Shown: piece after piece, positions 12,997 through 18,831 of the stretch
Layout of the letters: each line of letters starts with the position of its first letter
How positions within the stretch are numbered: the first letter of the stretch is position 1
Virus record (IMG/VR): IMGVR_UViG_3300045135_001738
Coordinates: 1 to 20,957 of that record
Reading direction: 5' to 3' (one strand)
DNA length: 20,957 bases
From: a virus
The notes under the pieces: model-generated
What the model was told of the DNA's origin: nothing
What the model saw: the letters and a program-made list of their open reading frames with translations, nothing else
Databases searched by the model: none
Position numbers and translations under genes: made by a program

Positions 12997-12997
12997 A

Positions 12998-13525
12998 TTA
13001 TTCCCGATCTTCGGTATCCTGAGTTACTGGGATAGCATCGATTTGTTCGTGTTCTTGTTCTGGTGTTACGTCGATCATGCGGTTTTTAGCGCGTGCCATG
13101 AATTCCTGCAGCTGTTCTACGATTTGTTCACGGCTCATGTTATCGACGTGTTCGTGTGTTACGTGGCTACGAGTGACCATTAGCCCGGTGACTTTGAGGC
13201 GTAGTTCTTCTGCTTTGATTGCTGCGCTAAAGTTACCTGCGGCCCACGCTTCATCTCTGAGCCTCTGCATGTCTCGGACGGACTTGGTGATTGTGACGCC
13301 ATATTTCGATTCGAGTTCTTGGCGCATTTCTTCCATGCGTTCCCGAACCGTTGGGTTATTTAGAAGCTGGACTGCTCTGACGTTTGGGTTTGCGTATCCT
13401 GCTGCTCTTGCTGCAGCGGTTTGCGTCATGTCTTTGTGGATATAGTTGTCGAGGAATTTTTGCTGCTGTGGGTTTAGCCTTCTGCCTTTTGGGTCTTTGT
13501 CTGCTTTGATTCCTACTTTTGGCAT
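12998..13525 (-). CDS. terS: Terminase small subunit
   Basis: A 175-residue protein with the layout of the Terminase_2 family: LNPQQQKFLDNYIHKDMTQT at 17-36, the helix-turn-helix segment AAARAAGYANPNVRAVQLLN at 37-56, then PTVRERMEEMRQELESKYG and a helical oligomerisation region with LRDEAWAAGNFSAAIKAEEL. The last 30 residues are acidic. The family recognises the packaging site and loads the large subunit. It follows the 220-aa gene by 4 bases. There is no clear Shine-Dalgarno, which suggests coupling to that gene. It is about 6.5 kb upstream of the large subunit, with accessory units and several terminators between. Confidence 0.88.
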   Translation of the reverse strand: MPKVGIKADKDPKGRRLNPQQQKFLDNYIHKDMTQTAAARAAGYANPNVRAVQLLNNPTVRERMEEMRQELESKYGVTITKSVRDMQRLRDEAWAAGNFSAAIKAEELRLKVTGLMVTRSHVTHEHVDNMSREQIVEQLQEFMARAKNRMIDVTPEQEHEQIDAIPVTQDTEDRE

Positions 13526-13529
13526 TTTG

Positions 13530-14192
13530 CTATCCCGAACAATTTATCTTGTTTCCTGTTGTTTCGATCCACTGTTGCAGATCGATCCACGCTGGAAATG
13601 GTCTGACTTCTCTGCTGCCTTTGCGTCCCCAGTATGGATTGCCTTCTTCGTCCTGCCAATAGTCGGCGTCCAGCTTTGGGTGTCTATAGACGAGCGTCAT
13701 TGTGATGTATTTTGCGATGATTGCACTTGAGCGTGTGTTTTTGTGCAGGATGATAAGTTTCCGCTGATCCCCGATTTCCCGACCGAAGAGTTCTTTGCGT
13801 CCCCGTTTCTTTGGCTTTTTGGTGATTCCTGTTTTCTGTGCGACTTGCGTGTGCACATCTAGGTCGTATCCGGTTTCTGCTGCCTGCCATTCTTCTGTTG
13901 CTTTGAGGAATGCTCTACGCACCCCTGACACGAACAATTTCCCGTCTCTATTTCTGATCCAATAGATGATTGGCGGTCTGCCTCCCCGCCCTGTGTCTCT
14001 GTATCTCCCGACATTTGCCACTGTGTATGCATCGACTTTCCCTTTGTCGATGCGCAGGAATGTTTCCCCGACCTGTGGCAGTTTCTGCATTGAGACGTGC
14101 CACTTGCCCCCTGCTGGGTTCATGAGTTTTGCGCTGGCTTCTGGATTTATGGCTTGCCGGACGCGAAAACGCGATTGCGCTACATCGTTCAT
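13530..14192 (-). CDS. Unknown phage protein (220 aa)
   Basis: A basic, mixed alpha/beta protein. Features include a long beta-rich first half (WHVSMQKLPQVGETFLRIDK, RPPIIYWIRNRDGKLFVSGV), a central basic patch KKPKKRGRKELF, and a second half with LIILHKNTRSSAIIAKYITM and LDADYWQDEEGNPYWGRKGS. I recognise no family; a DNA-binding role is conceivable from the basic patch and the pairing with the small terminase. The ATG has AGGGA at a 7-base spacing, and a promoter lies at 14227-14256. Confidence 0.7.
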   Translation of the reverse strand: MNDVAQSRFRVRQAINPEASAKLMNPAGGKWHVSMQKLPQVGETFLRIDKGKVDAYTVANVGRYRDTGRGGRPPIIYWIRNRDGKLFVSGVRRAFLKATEEWQAAETGYDLDVHTQVAQKTGITKKPKKRGRKELFGREIGDQRKLIILHKNTRSSAIIAKYITMTLVYRHPKLDADYWQDEEGNPYWGRKGSREVRPFPAWIDLQQWIETTGNKINCSG

Positions 14193-14226
14193 CTTGGTAT
14201 CCCTATCCTGTGTCTAAGCAACACTG

Positions 14227-14256
14227 AGCCTACCGCTCTGGGGGCGCATCTGTCAA
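14227..14256 (-). promoter_or_regulatory. Promoter of the 220-aa gene and small terminase
   Basis: On the minus strand TTGACA (14256-14251), an 18-base spacer and TAGGCT (14232-14227), about 35 bases before the ATG. ACATTCCCACA is repeated upstream at 14334 and 14361. Confidence 0.6.
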
Positions 14257-14423
14257 CCGGGTTCCTATCCCCGACCTGACCGATGCGCCCTTTCTATTTC
14301 CCGATACCCGGCTGCGCCTCTGCCCTGCCCTATACATTCCCACACACGTTGCTGCCCCACACATTCCCACATGTGATTCTTGAGCCTGTCGTCCTGACGC
14401 CAACCCGCTTCTCAACATTATAT

Positions 14424-14690
14424 GGGGGGCTCATATATGCCCCCCTATATAGGTATATATAGGGTAACGAGTTTTACGCGTAACGTAAATGCTAGCCATT
14501 GGTTTCTGTAGCTATTTTCCGTCTTTTACGTCAACACCCTAGTCTAACGCGTTTAATAAATTCCTACAAAGCTATGCAAACAAGGACAAATCTACGTTAC
14601 GTTAAAAAAAGCCCTTTAACGTTTTTACGTAAATACACGTTTATCACGAACATTTTCTCGCCTTTTCAACCGTGTTTATTTTCCTTGGCG
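14424..14690. other. AT-rich divergent control region, candidate replication origin
   Basis: The 14193-14769 gap has no gene that I can support. It starts with a hairpin, GGGGGGC (14424-14430) with GCCCCCC (14439-14445), flanked by TATATA runs. Then an AT-rich stretch carries many TTTACG, ACGTAA and ACGTTA words, including GCGTAACGTAAA near 14478, TCTTTTACGTCAAC near 14523, TCTACGTTACGTTA near 14591 and TTTTTACGTAAATACACG near 14622. Repeated short motifs in AT-rich DNA between divergent arms fit a replication origin or a master control region; this is inference from layout. Confidence 0.4.
14599..14622. repeat. Inverted repeat ACGTTAAA / TTTAACGT
   Basis: ACGTTAAA (14599-14606) and TTTAACGT (14615-14622) are perfect reverse complements around an 8-base loop. 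It lies within the AT-rich divergent region and shares its ACGTTA word with the neighbouring repeats. Confidence 0.6.
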
Positions 14691-14707
14691 CTAGCTGGCG
14701 ATTAGCC

Positions 14708-14736
14708 TTGACTGGGCCAATTCTGTGGGATATATC
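14708..14736 (+). promoter_or_regulatory. Promoter of the cyclotransferase-like gene
   Basis: TTGACT (14708-14713), a 17-base spacer and TATATC (14731-14736). The -10 lies inside the palindrome TGGGATATATCCCA. The leader contains TCTAGCGAAGGAG, like the other accessory leaders. Confidence 0.72.
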
Positions 14737-14739
14737 CCA
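14726..14739. promoter_or_regulatory. Palindromic operator TGGGATATATCCCA
   Basis: A perfect 14-bp palindrome over the -10 of this promoter. It differs from the amidoligase site at 11095-11108 by a single base in the central dinucleotide. Confidence 0.65.
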
Positions 14740-14769
14740 TCGATCTTATCTAGCGAAGGAGTGCTTTTG

Positions 14770-15213
14770 ATGTCTGATGATCGTATGCTTTACATGGGCT
14801 ATGGGATGAATATGAACCGTGAGGCGATGTCTGGTCGTTGTCCTGCGGCGAAGTGTTTGGGTGGTTTTTATTTGCCGGGTTATCGTTTGTTGATGCGTGG
14901 TGTTGCGGATTTTCGCCGTGACGCTGACACTGTGTTGCCTGTGGCGTTGTGGGAGATCACGCCTGCTTGTTTAGAGGCGTTGGATCGTTTGGAGGGTTAT
15001 CCGACTTTGTATGGTCGGTATCGTATGAATGGCCGTTGGATTATTTACGACATGAACGGCAACAAGAACATTTTGCGTGAGCCGAGCCGCCATTACTACG
15101 AGATGATCAAAGAGGGTTATGAGTGGCTGGGTTTGGATACGTGGCATTTGAAGAACGCTGTGTATGAGGCGCGCCAATATGATCCGAGCGTTGATTCTGT
15201 GGTTGCATCCTAG
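14770..15213 (+). CDS. Gamma-glutamylcyclotransferase-like (AIG2/GGCT fold) protein
   Basis: A 147-residue protein. The start at ATG 14770 (MSDDRMLYMGYGMNMNREAM) has AAGGAG 8 bases upstream, while the reading to 14725 crosses the promoter. Residues 8-14 (YMGYGMN) match the YGxN substrate loop of the family. P36-L63 carries the G-x-L/Y-LPGYRLLM...VALWEIT core strands, and LDRLEGYP at 71-78 holds the catalytic-type glutamate E75. The length is usual. Members release 5-oxoproline from gamma-glutamyl amines or peptides, and BtrG in butirosin synthesis removes a protecting gamma-glutamyl group. The gene is alone between its own promoter and terminator, and its operator matches that of the amidoligase, so it may undo or finish what that ligase makes. 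The actual substrate is unknown. Confidence 0.85.
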   Translation: MSDDRMLYMGYGMNMNREAMSGRCPAAKCLGGFYLPGYRLLMRGVADFRRDADTVLPVALWEITPACLEALDRLEGYPTLYGRYRMNGRWIIYDMNGNKNILREPSRHYYEMIKEGYEWLGLDTWHLKNAVYEARQYDPSVDSVVAS

Positions 15214-15239
15214 CATTTCCCACGCTAGGGTATTTATGT

Positions 15240-15291
15240 CTTGGCGCCATTGCCGTGGCCCAAGGCTTTGATCCTTTCCTCATGGAGGATC
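15240..15291 (+). ncRNA. Two-hairpin segment before the terminator, possible small RNA or structured 3' end
   Basis: CTTGG-C-GCCA (15240-15249) pairs with TGGC-CCAAG (15256-15264) leaving one bulged C. GATCCT (15270-15275) pairs with AGGATC (15286-15291). The terminator hairpin follows at 15311. The 98 bases between the cyclotransferase stop and the terminator hold no gene, so the segment is a structured 3' UTR or a small RNA cut from it. It is not a tRNA. Confidence 0.4.
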
Positions 15292-15310
15292 TGCCTCGTA
15301 GATTAACTTG

Positions 15311-15338
15311 CCCCCGCCATTTGTGCGGGGGTTTTTTT
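15311..15338 (+). terminator. Rho-independent terminator after the cyclotransferase-like gene
   Basis: CCCCCGC (15311-15317) pairs with GCGGGGG (15325-15331) around a seven-base loop, followed by seven T. Confidence 0.95.
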
Positions 15339-15401
15339 GTGTGCAAAACCCCGGTCCAAAACCCCGATTTTAATTTTGACCTTTTTGAGTGTTTTTTTGT
15401 G

Positions 15402-15429
15402 TTGACTTGTTCTGACTATGGGATAATCT
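15402..15429 (+). promoter_or_regulatory. Promoter of the right-arm operon
   Basis: TTGACT (15402-15407), a 16-base spacer ending TATGGGA, and TAATCT (15424-15429). The leader continues to TCTAGAAAAGAGGAG, as in the minus-strand accessory operons. No other promoter or terminator is evident down to 20843, so it may drive nineteen genes. Confidence 0.7.
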
Positions 15430-15458
15430 AGGAACATCTAGAAAAGAGGAGACTGGCT

Positions 15459-15869
15459 ATGGGCCTTGATATGTTTTTGACTGGCGACGATTACATTCCG
15501 AGTTTTGGCGATTGTGAGCGAGAGGACCGTGATGGTTATCCTATTGCGTCGTATCGTGTTGCGATTGCTGATTGGCGCAAGCACGCGCCTTTGCACTGCT
15601 ACATTGTGAATACCTATGCCGATGGCAAGGATGAGTGCCAAGAGATTGAGCTTTCCCCATCCAACCTTTTGGACATTGCGGATGCTATTGAGTCTGACCG
15701 TTTGCCTTCGAATGAAGAGTGCAGTGGCTTTTTCTTTGGGAGCCCTGAGTGGTGGGATGAGTTGCGTGCTGCGCGTCATGTTCATGCGCAAGTTTTCCGC
15801 GATGCAGCTGCTTGGTGTGATCGTGGCGATGGTGCGTGGCGTTCCTGCATTTACCGTGCAAGCTGGTGA
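15459..15869 (+). CDS. Conserved phage protein of the MGLDM(Y/F)L type (136 aa)
   Basis: The start MGLDMFLTGDDYI and the segment VAIADWRKHAPLHCYIVNTY followed by ADGKDECQEIELSPSNLLDI match a family I recall in many phages and some bacteria (MGLDMYL..., YWRKANAIHxWFV, xGxDxCxExxVSxxxLxxL). Its function is unknown to me. GAGGAG lies 7 bases upstream of the ATG. It is the first gene of the long right-arm operon, so it should be expressed early and strongly. Confidence 0.8.
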   Translation: MGLDMFLTGDDYIPSFGDCEREDRDGYPIASYRVAIADWRKHAPLHCYIVNTYADGKDECQEIELSPSNLLDIADAIESDRLPSNEECSGFFFGSPEWWDELRAARHVHAQVFRDAAAWCDRGDGAWRSCIYRASW

Positions 15870-15877
15870 GGTGTCCT

Positions 15878-16093
15878 ATGAGCAATTACAAACCTTGGAT
15901 GCGTCATTTGCGTGCGTTTAGGTTTTCGCGCGATGGTTTGATGGCGCAAGAGACAGCGCGTGATCAGCGTCTTGCGAACACTCGTGATGCGACTTGTGTG
16001 ATTGTTTCTACTCACCCGAGTTGGCGTGCTGTGAAAGACGCAGATAAGATCCGCTGTAATGGTTTTGTTTTGTATGGGGATTTGCACTCATGA
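15878..16093 (+). CDS. Small basic unknown protein (71 aa)
   Basis: I start at ATG 15878 (MSNYKPWMRHLRAFRFSRDG) with GAGG 6 bases upstream; the reading to 15836 overlaps the previous gene heavily. The rest contains TRDATCVIVSTHPSWRAVKD and ends FVLYGDLHS. Basic, mixed alpha/beta, no family recognised. Eight bases separate it from the gene before; it overlaps the next by ATGA. Confidence 0.65.
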   Translation: MSNYKPWMRHLRAFRFSRDGLMAQETARDQRLANTRDATCVIVSTHPSWRAVKDADKIRCNGFVLYGDLHS

Positions 16094-16227
16094 CCGCGAA
16101 GCAAGCGAAGTTTAAGTTGGAGTTTATGATCATGATGTTGATGTCTGATCGTCTGGAGGATGCTCAGAGGGCTGCGGATAGTTTGTTCGGGTATTTGGAT
16201 GAGCAGATTCGCAAGGAGGCTAAGTGA
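16090..16227 (+). CDS. Very small helical protein (45 aa)
   Basis: The gene starts by an ATGA overlap with the previous stop. The peptide (MTAKQAKFKLEFMIMMLMSD, then RLEDAQRAADSLFGYLDEQI) has a hydrophobic Met-rich helix followed by an amphipathic one. It overlaps the next start by one base (TGATG), and its last codons carry that gene's Shine-Dalgarno. Function unknown. Confidence 0.6.
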   Translation: MTAKQAKFKLEFMIMMLMSDRLEDAQRAADSLFGYLDEQIRKEAK

Positions 16228-16394
16228 TGGGCGTTATTGCTGCGGTTTTGATTTGGCTGAGCGTTGGTTATTTGTGGCTGATGCATTTCCTTTACACATG
16301 GGAGCACGACATGATGGCCATGTTTTTGGCTGGCATGTTGGTTCCGCCTGTTGGCATCATTCACGGCGCTTTAGTTGTGTTTGGGGTTGTGTGA
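16227..16394 (+). CDS. Small protein with two membrane segments, holin-like (55 aa)
   Basis: AAGGAGG stands 7 bases before the ATG, a very strong ribosome site. The peptide has two hydrophobic stretches, about residues 2-23 (GVIAAVLIWLSVGYLWLMHF) and 34-55 (FLAGMLVPPVGIIHGALVVF), joined by the short polar turn YTWEHDMM. This is the shape of a class II holin, but it sits in an early-type operon with no lysin nearby. Another small inner-membrane protein, for example a superinfection-exclusion or host-takeover factor, fits as well. It shares a base with the next gene (TGATG). Confidence 0.65.
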   Translation: MGVIAAVLIWLSVGYLWLMHFLYTWEHDMMAMFLAGMLVPPVGIIHGALVVFGVV

Positions 16395-16591
16395 TGTATT
16401 GGCTGGCGTCTTGTGATGTTTGCCACGGCTGGGGGGAGATTGAGGTTGATCTTCCCCGAAGCTTGGACGCTGAGTGGCAGATTTGTTCGCGTTGTGGCGG
16501 GGACGGTGAGATGGTTGTGCAATGTCCAGATTGTGGCGCGGATATGTTCGTGTCTGATCAGAATCATAATAGGTGTGAGAATTGTCGATGA
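16394..16591 (+). CDS. Small zinc-ribbon-like protein with four CxxC pairs (65 aa)
   Basis: The protein starts MYWLASCDVCHGWGEIEVDL. Its cysteine pairs are C7/C10, C31/C34, C44/C47 and C61/C64, with CxxCxGxG-like contexts (CHGWG, CSRCGGDG, CPDCGAD). Eight cysteines in four knuckles can bind two zinc ions, as in DnaJ-type or tandem ribbon domains. Partner and role unknown. The gene begins at the TGATG overlap and ends at an ATGA overlap with the Myb-like gene; a longer reading to 16160 runs in the wrong frame over two genes. Confidence 0.72.
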   Translation: MYWLASCDVCHGWGEIEVDLPRSLDAEWQICSRCGGDGEMVVQCPDCGADMFVSDQNHNRCENCR

Positions 16592-17145
16592 AAAATGGTG
16601 ATTGGTCGAAGGGTGAGACTGAGGTTTTGCGTGAGATGTATCACGCGGGCACGACCATTGACGCTGTATCGAAGCGTTTGGGTCGGAGTTATAACTCTGT
16701 GAAGGAAAAGGCTGCGCTTATGCGTCGGACTGAGAACCTTCCATTTGCGCAGCGTCGTGCGCGTCCCGATTCGTATAGCAAGGCTGACGAGGAGACGATT
16801 TTGCGCATGTATGAGGATGGTGCGTCCACGAAGCAGATTGGTCAGAAGCTTGGCCGAAACCCGAACAGCATTGCCGGGAAAATTGTTCGTATGCGCGATG
16901 CTGGCGTTGAATTTAAGAACCGCAAGCGGACCAAGGATGGCCGGACGTTGAATGCTTTGATCAAGAAGTATGGCATTCGTTTTGGCACTTTATCTGAGCA
17001 TCTTTCCTCTGACGATTCGACGTTAAGCAGTGACGCTGTTGAGTGGATTTGCGCGCAGGCATTGAACGGTGGCTATGACAGCATTGCTGAGTTTTTGGTG
17101 GACTGTGCTTTGGAGAATTATTTTGAGGAGACTTCCGATGCGTAG
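16588..17145 (+). CDS. DNA-binding protein with two Myb/GcrA-like helix-turn-helix repeats (185 aa)
   Basis: Two similar repeats, residues 6-46 (WSKGETEVLREMYHAGTTID then AVSKRLGRSYNSVKEKAALM) and 63-103 (YSKADEETILRMYEDGASTK then QIGQKLGRNPNSIAGKIVRM), each read as a three-helix HTH with a W/Y-SKxxxExLRxMY start and LGRxxNS before the recognition helix. The second resembles the N-terminal domain of GcrA, an alphaproteobacterial cell-cycle regulator (NAVIGKVHR-type helix). The last 80 residues form a separate helical region. It may bind DNA as a transcription factor for phage or host promoters. It starts by ATGA and overlaps the next gene by 8 bases. Confidence 0.75.
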   Translation: MKNGDWSKGETEVLREMYHAGTTIDAVSKRLGRSYNSVKEKAALMRRTENLPFAQRRARPDSYSKADEETILRMYEDGASTKQIGQKLGRNPNSIAGKIVRMRDAGVEFKNRKRTKDGRTLNALIKKYGIRFGTLSEHLSSDDSTLSSDAVEWICAQALNGGYDSIAEFLVDCALENYFEETSDA

Positions 17146-17446
17146 ATTGATTTGTTCGGCTTTTTTGTTTTTGGCGACGCCTTCTTTTTCTGCGGACGCT
17201 GTGGACGGTTGCCGTCAGTTGTCTGGCTTTATGCAGGCGACTGGTGTTGCCCGAGACATGGGCACGCCGTTGTATGATGCGATGGAGATGATCCCGAGGG
17301 GGAGAAATGTTCGTGAGAAAGAGGTCGAGGGTATGTTGCTGGAGATGATGGTGTTTGCTTACAGCGACGGTCGTCGCTTGAGCCCCGATGATTTGGCTGC
17401 GCGTGCGTTTCGCGTTTGCATGGATATTCTGGGCCGGGAGTCTTGA
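17138..17446 (+). CDS. Secreted or periplasmic small protein with Sec signal peptide (102 aa)
   Basis: I start at ATG 17138, with GAGGAG 7 bases upstream. The N-terminus, MRRLICSAFLFLATPSFSA, is a typical Sec signal peptide with a likely cut after FSA. The mature part, about 83 residues, is helical with two cysteines (GCRQLSGFM near the start and RVCMDILG near the end) that could form a disulfide in the periplasm. Phages use such proteins for superinfection exclusion or lysis control; which applies here is unknown. It overlaps both neighbours, by 8 bases and 1 base. Confidence 0.7.
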   Translation: MRRLICSAFLFLATPSFSADAVDGCRQLSGFMQATGVARDMGTPLYDAMEMIPRGRNVREKEVEGMLLEMMVFAYSDGRRLSPDDLAARAFRVCMDILGRES

Positions 17447-17658
17447 TGATGTCTGATATCCCGAAGCAGGTTAGCAAGGGCGTGCGAGAGGCGATTAAGT
17501 CTCTTCGTTCTGACTGGGAGATTGTGAAGAAGCGCGACCATTATTTTTTGGTGGCAAATGGGCGTCGTATTGTGATTGCCAGCAATTCGTCGCCGGAGAA
17601 GAAGAAGGGTTTTTTGGAAGCCCGAACAATTCGAGAGGTTAATAAGATCGATGGCTAA
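17446..17658 (+). CDS. HicA-like (dsRNA-binding fold) small protein (70 aa)
   Basis: The protein reads helix (VSKGVREAIKSLRSDWEI), strand with a central His (VKKRDHYFLVANGRRIVIAS), then SSPEKKKGFLEARTIREVNK. This is the alpha-beta-beta-beta-alpha order of HicA-type proteins, whose catalytic His sits in a G-[SD]-H context; here it is RDHY (H32). HicA toxins are mRNA interferases paired with HicB antitoxins, but phages also carry solitary HicA-like proteins of unknown role, and I see no HicB nearby. Start ATG 17446 overlaps the upstream stop by one base; ATG 17449 fits the GGGAG site slightly better. Confidence 0.6.
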   Translation: MMSDIPKQVSKGVREAIKSLRSDWEIVKKRDHYFLVANGRRIVIASNSSPEKKKGFLEARTIREVNKIDG

Positions 17659-17995
17659 GTGGGATTTATCAAAGCTGCCAGAGGGGCGTAAACCGTTACC
17701 GGATGAATGGTTCGCGGAGCGCGCGCAGATGCAGGAGCGGATTAAGGAACTGGAGGATAGGCTCAACTTCTTAATCCAGCCTGAGATGATTGCACCGAGC
17801 CTGTCATATCGTGGTTGGCTAATTATAGACGAAAGCGATGGCAACGGCAATTTTTGGTATGCCTACGACTACGACTGGAAATCTGGAGGGTTTGACGACG
17901 ACAAAAACTTTGCGATGGTTAGCGGCGATCTAGACGATGTGATCGAAGCTATTGATAGACGCATCGCAGAACTGACAGGAGGCAAGGATGAGTGA
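17651..17995 (+). CDS. Cassette-array protein with short coiled coil and AELTGGKDE tail (114 aa)
   Basis: The first of the cassette proteins. I start at ATG 17651 (MAKWDLSKLPEGRKPLPDEW), which overlaps the HicA-like gene by 8 bases. Residues 23-42 form a short coiled coil (ERAQMQERIKELEDRLNF). Residues 50-108 are a compact aromatic and acidic domain (YRGWLIIDESDGNGNFWYAY, then GDLDDVIEAIDRRIA). The tail AELTGGKDE is shared with following genes and is encoded by the junction repeat. Codon use shifts here, from T/G-ending toward more C/A-ending codons. Function unknown. Confidence 0.72.
   Translation: MAKWDLSKLPEGRKPLPDEWFAERAQMQERIKELEDRLNFLIQPEMIAPSLSYRGWLIIDESDGNGNFWYAYDYDWKSGGFDDDKNFAMVSGDLDDVIEAIDRRIAELTGGKDE
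17966..17995 (+). repeat. Cassette junction repeat, copy 1
   Basis: A 30-bp unit beginning GCAGAACTGACAGGAGG and ending CAAGGATGAGTGA. It encodes the C-terminal AELTGGKDE, the stop TGA, a perfect AGGAGG and the start of the next gene (ATGAGTGA). Confidence 0.85.
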
Positions 17996-18527
17996 CTATA
18001 AGCAAACCCGTGACGCCGCAGGGAAGGTTACAACGCAGTATGACAAGATGCTGCGCAACCTTGATGATGACGATCTGGTGAAGCGGGCGAGGCATAATGC
18101 CATATCCGACATGCCGCACTATGCAAGCGTTTCACTTATTGGAGAGATGGCCGACCGCATCGAAGAACTTGAGGAACGCCTCAAGGCAGCGACGGATGAC
18201 GCCAAGGAAGCCGAGGCTTATGCGGGGGAACTGGAGGCTGTCCTTGAGAGTATCAAGGCCAAGCTGGCAGCTTGCGAGAAATACCGTGACGTCTACGCAG
18301 AGTGCGACCGCATTGGGACACAGGCTGTGCGTGACCTTGAGGCCAAGCTGGTAAAGGCGGTGGAGGCGTTTAGGGTGCTTTCTGATTATGAAAACTTGGA
18401 CAGGTCTGGAGGATACTATGACGGTGGGTGTTGTATCTTGAGCTATCAGGCACGCAAGCGGTATGGAGACTTTGATGAAATCGCCCGCACCACCATTGCA
18501 GAACTGACAGGAGGCAATGATGAGTGA
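17988..18527 (+). CDS. Cassette-array coiled-coil protein with AELTGGNDE tail (179 aa)
   Basis: Begins MSDYKQTRDAAGKVTTQYDK. A long coiled coil covers about residues 52-130, including EMADRIEELEERLKAATDDA and CDRIGTQAVRDLEAKLVKAV. A small Gly/Tyr/Cys patch (DRSGGYYDGGCCILSYQA) follows, and the end is IARTTIAELTGGNDE. The design (N-terminal MSD, ADRIEELE, C-terminal ARTTxAEL) resembles phage accessory proteins of the Ea22-like kind, of unknown function. It shares a 20-bp exact repeat (18150-18169) with the 83-aa gene at 19632-19651. AGGAGG from the junction repeat drives its start. Confidence 0.75.
   Translation: MSDYKQTRDAAGKVTTQYDKMLRNLDDDDLVKRARHNAISDMPHYASVSLIGEMADRIEELEERLKAATDDAKEAEAYAGELEAVLESIKAKLAACEKYRDVYAECDRIGTQAVRDLEAKLVKAVEAFRVLSDYENLDRSGGYYDGGCCILSYQARKRYGDFDEIARTTIAELTGGNDE
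18498..18527 (+). repeat. Cassette junction repeat, copy 2
   Basis: Identical to copy 1 except for one base (CAATGATGAG in place of CAAGGATGAG), so it encodes AELTGGNDE. CGCACCACCATT precedes it, and a near match precedes copy 4. Confidence 0.85.
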
Positions 18528-18831
18528 CCTGAACCCATACGAGGAAGGTTTGGCGATTGACTTGGCGTTGGCTGAGAACCGCATCAAGGAACTAGAAGAA
18601 GATAATAAACGTCTGCGCCTAGAGGTGTTGCACGCTAACGACACTGCTGATGTGGCCATCAATCAGGTGCGCATTTTGTCGGGCAATGTAGCAAAGCTGA
18701 TTAAAGCATCAAAACCGTTTGCAGCCATCAAAATCAAAGACGGCATGTCACAGCCCGGTGAGATCGGCAGAACCGATGTAACAAACATACGGGCGGCCCT
18801 CGCAGAACTGGCAGGAGGCAAGGATGAGTGA
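18520..18831 (+). CDS. Cassette-array coiled-coil protein with AELAGGKDE tail (103 aa)
   Basis: Begins MSDLNPYEEGLAIDLALAEN and contains the coiled-coil segment RIKELEEDNKRLRLEVLHAN. A less charged middle (NQVRILSGNVAKLIKASKPF) and the tail TNIRAALAELAGGKDE follow. I prefer the second of two adjacent ATG codons (18520), which gives AGGAGG a 5-base spacing, as in the other copies. Function unknown. Confidence 0.72.
   Translation: MSDLNPYEEGLAIDLALAENRIKELEEDNKRLRLEVLHANDTADVAINQVRILSGNVAKLIKASKPFAAIKIKDGMSQPGEIGRTDVTNIRAALAELAGGKDE
18802..18831 (+). repeat. Cassette junction repeat, copy 3
   Basis: Like copy 1 with one base changed (CTGGCAGG for CTGACAGG), encoding AELAGGKDE. Same stop, Shine-Dalgarno and ATGAGTGA. 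Confidence 0.85.

Noticed and set aside
12832-13183. Plus-strand open frames near the CCCGAT cluster and small-terminase end
   Set aside because: No ribosome site and no coherent domain; the opposite strand carries the small terminase.
14424-14445. GGGGGGC/GCCCCCC hairpin as a rho-independent terminator
   Set aside because: The flanks are TATATA-type rather than a T-run on either strand, and no gene ends just before it.
15240-15338. Possible tRNA after the cyclotransferase gene
   Set aside because: The hairpins do not form a cloverleaf; no T-loop GTTCRA or acceptor stem with CCA-proximal pairing is present.
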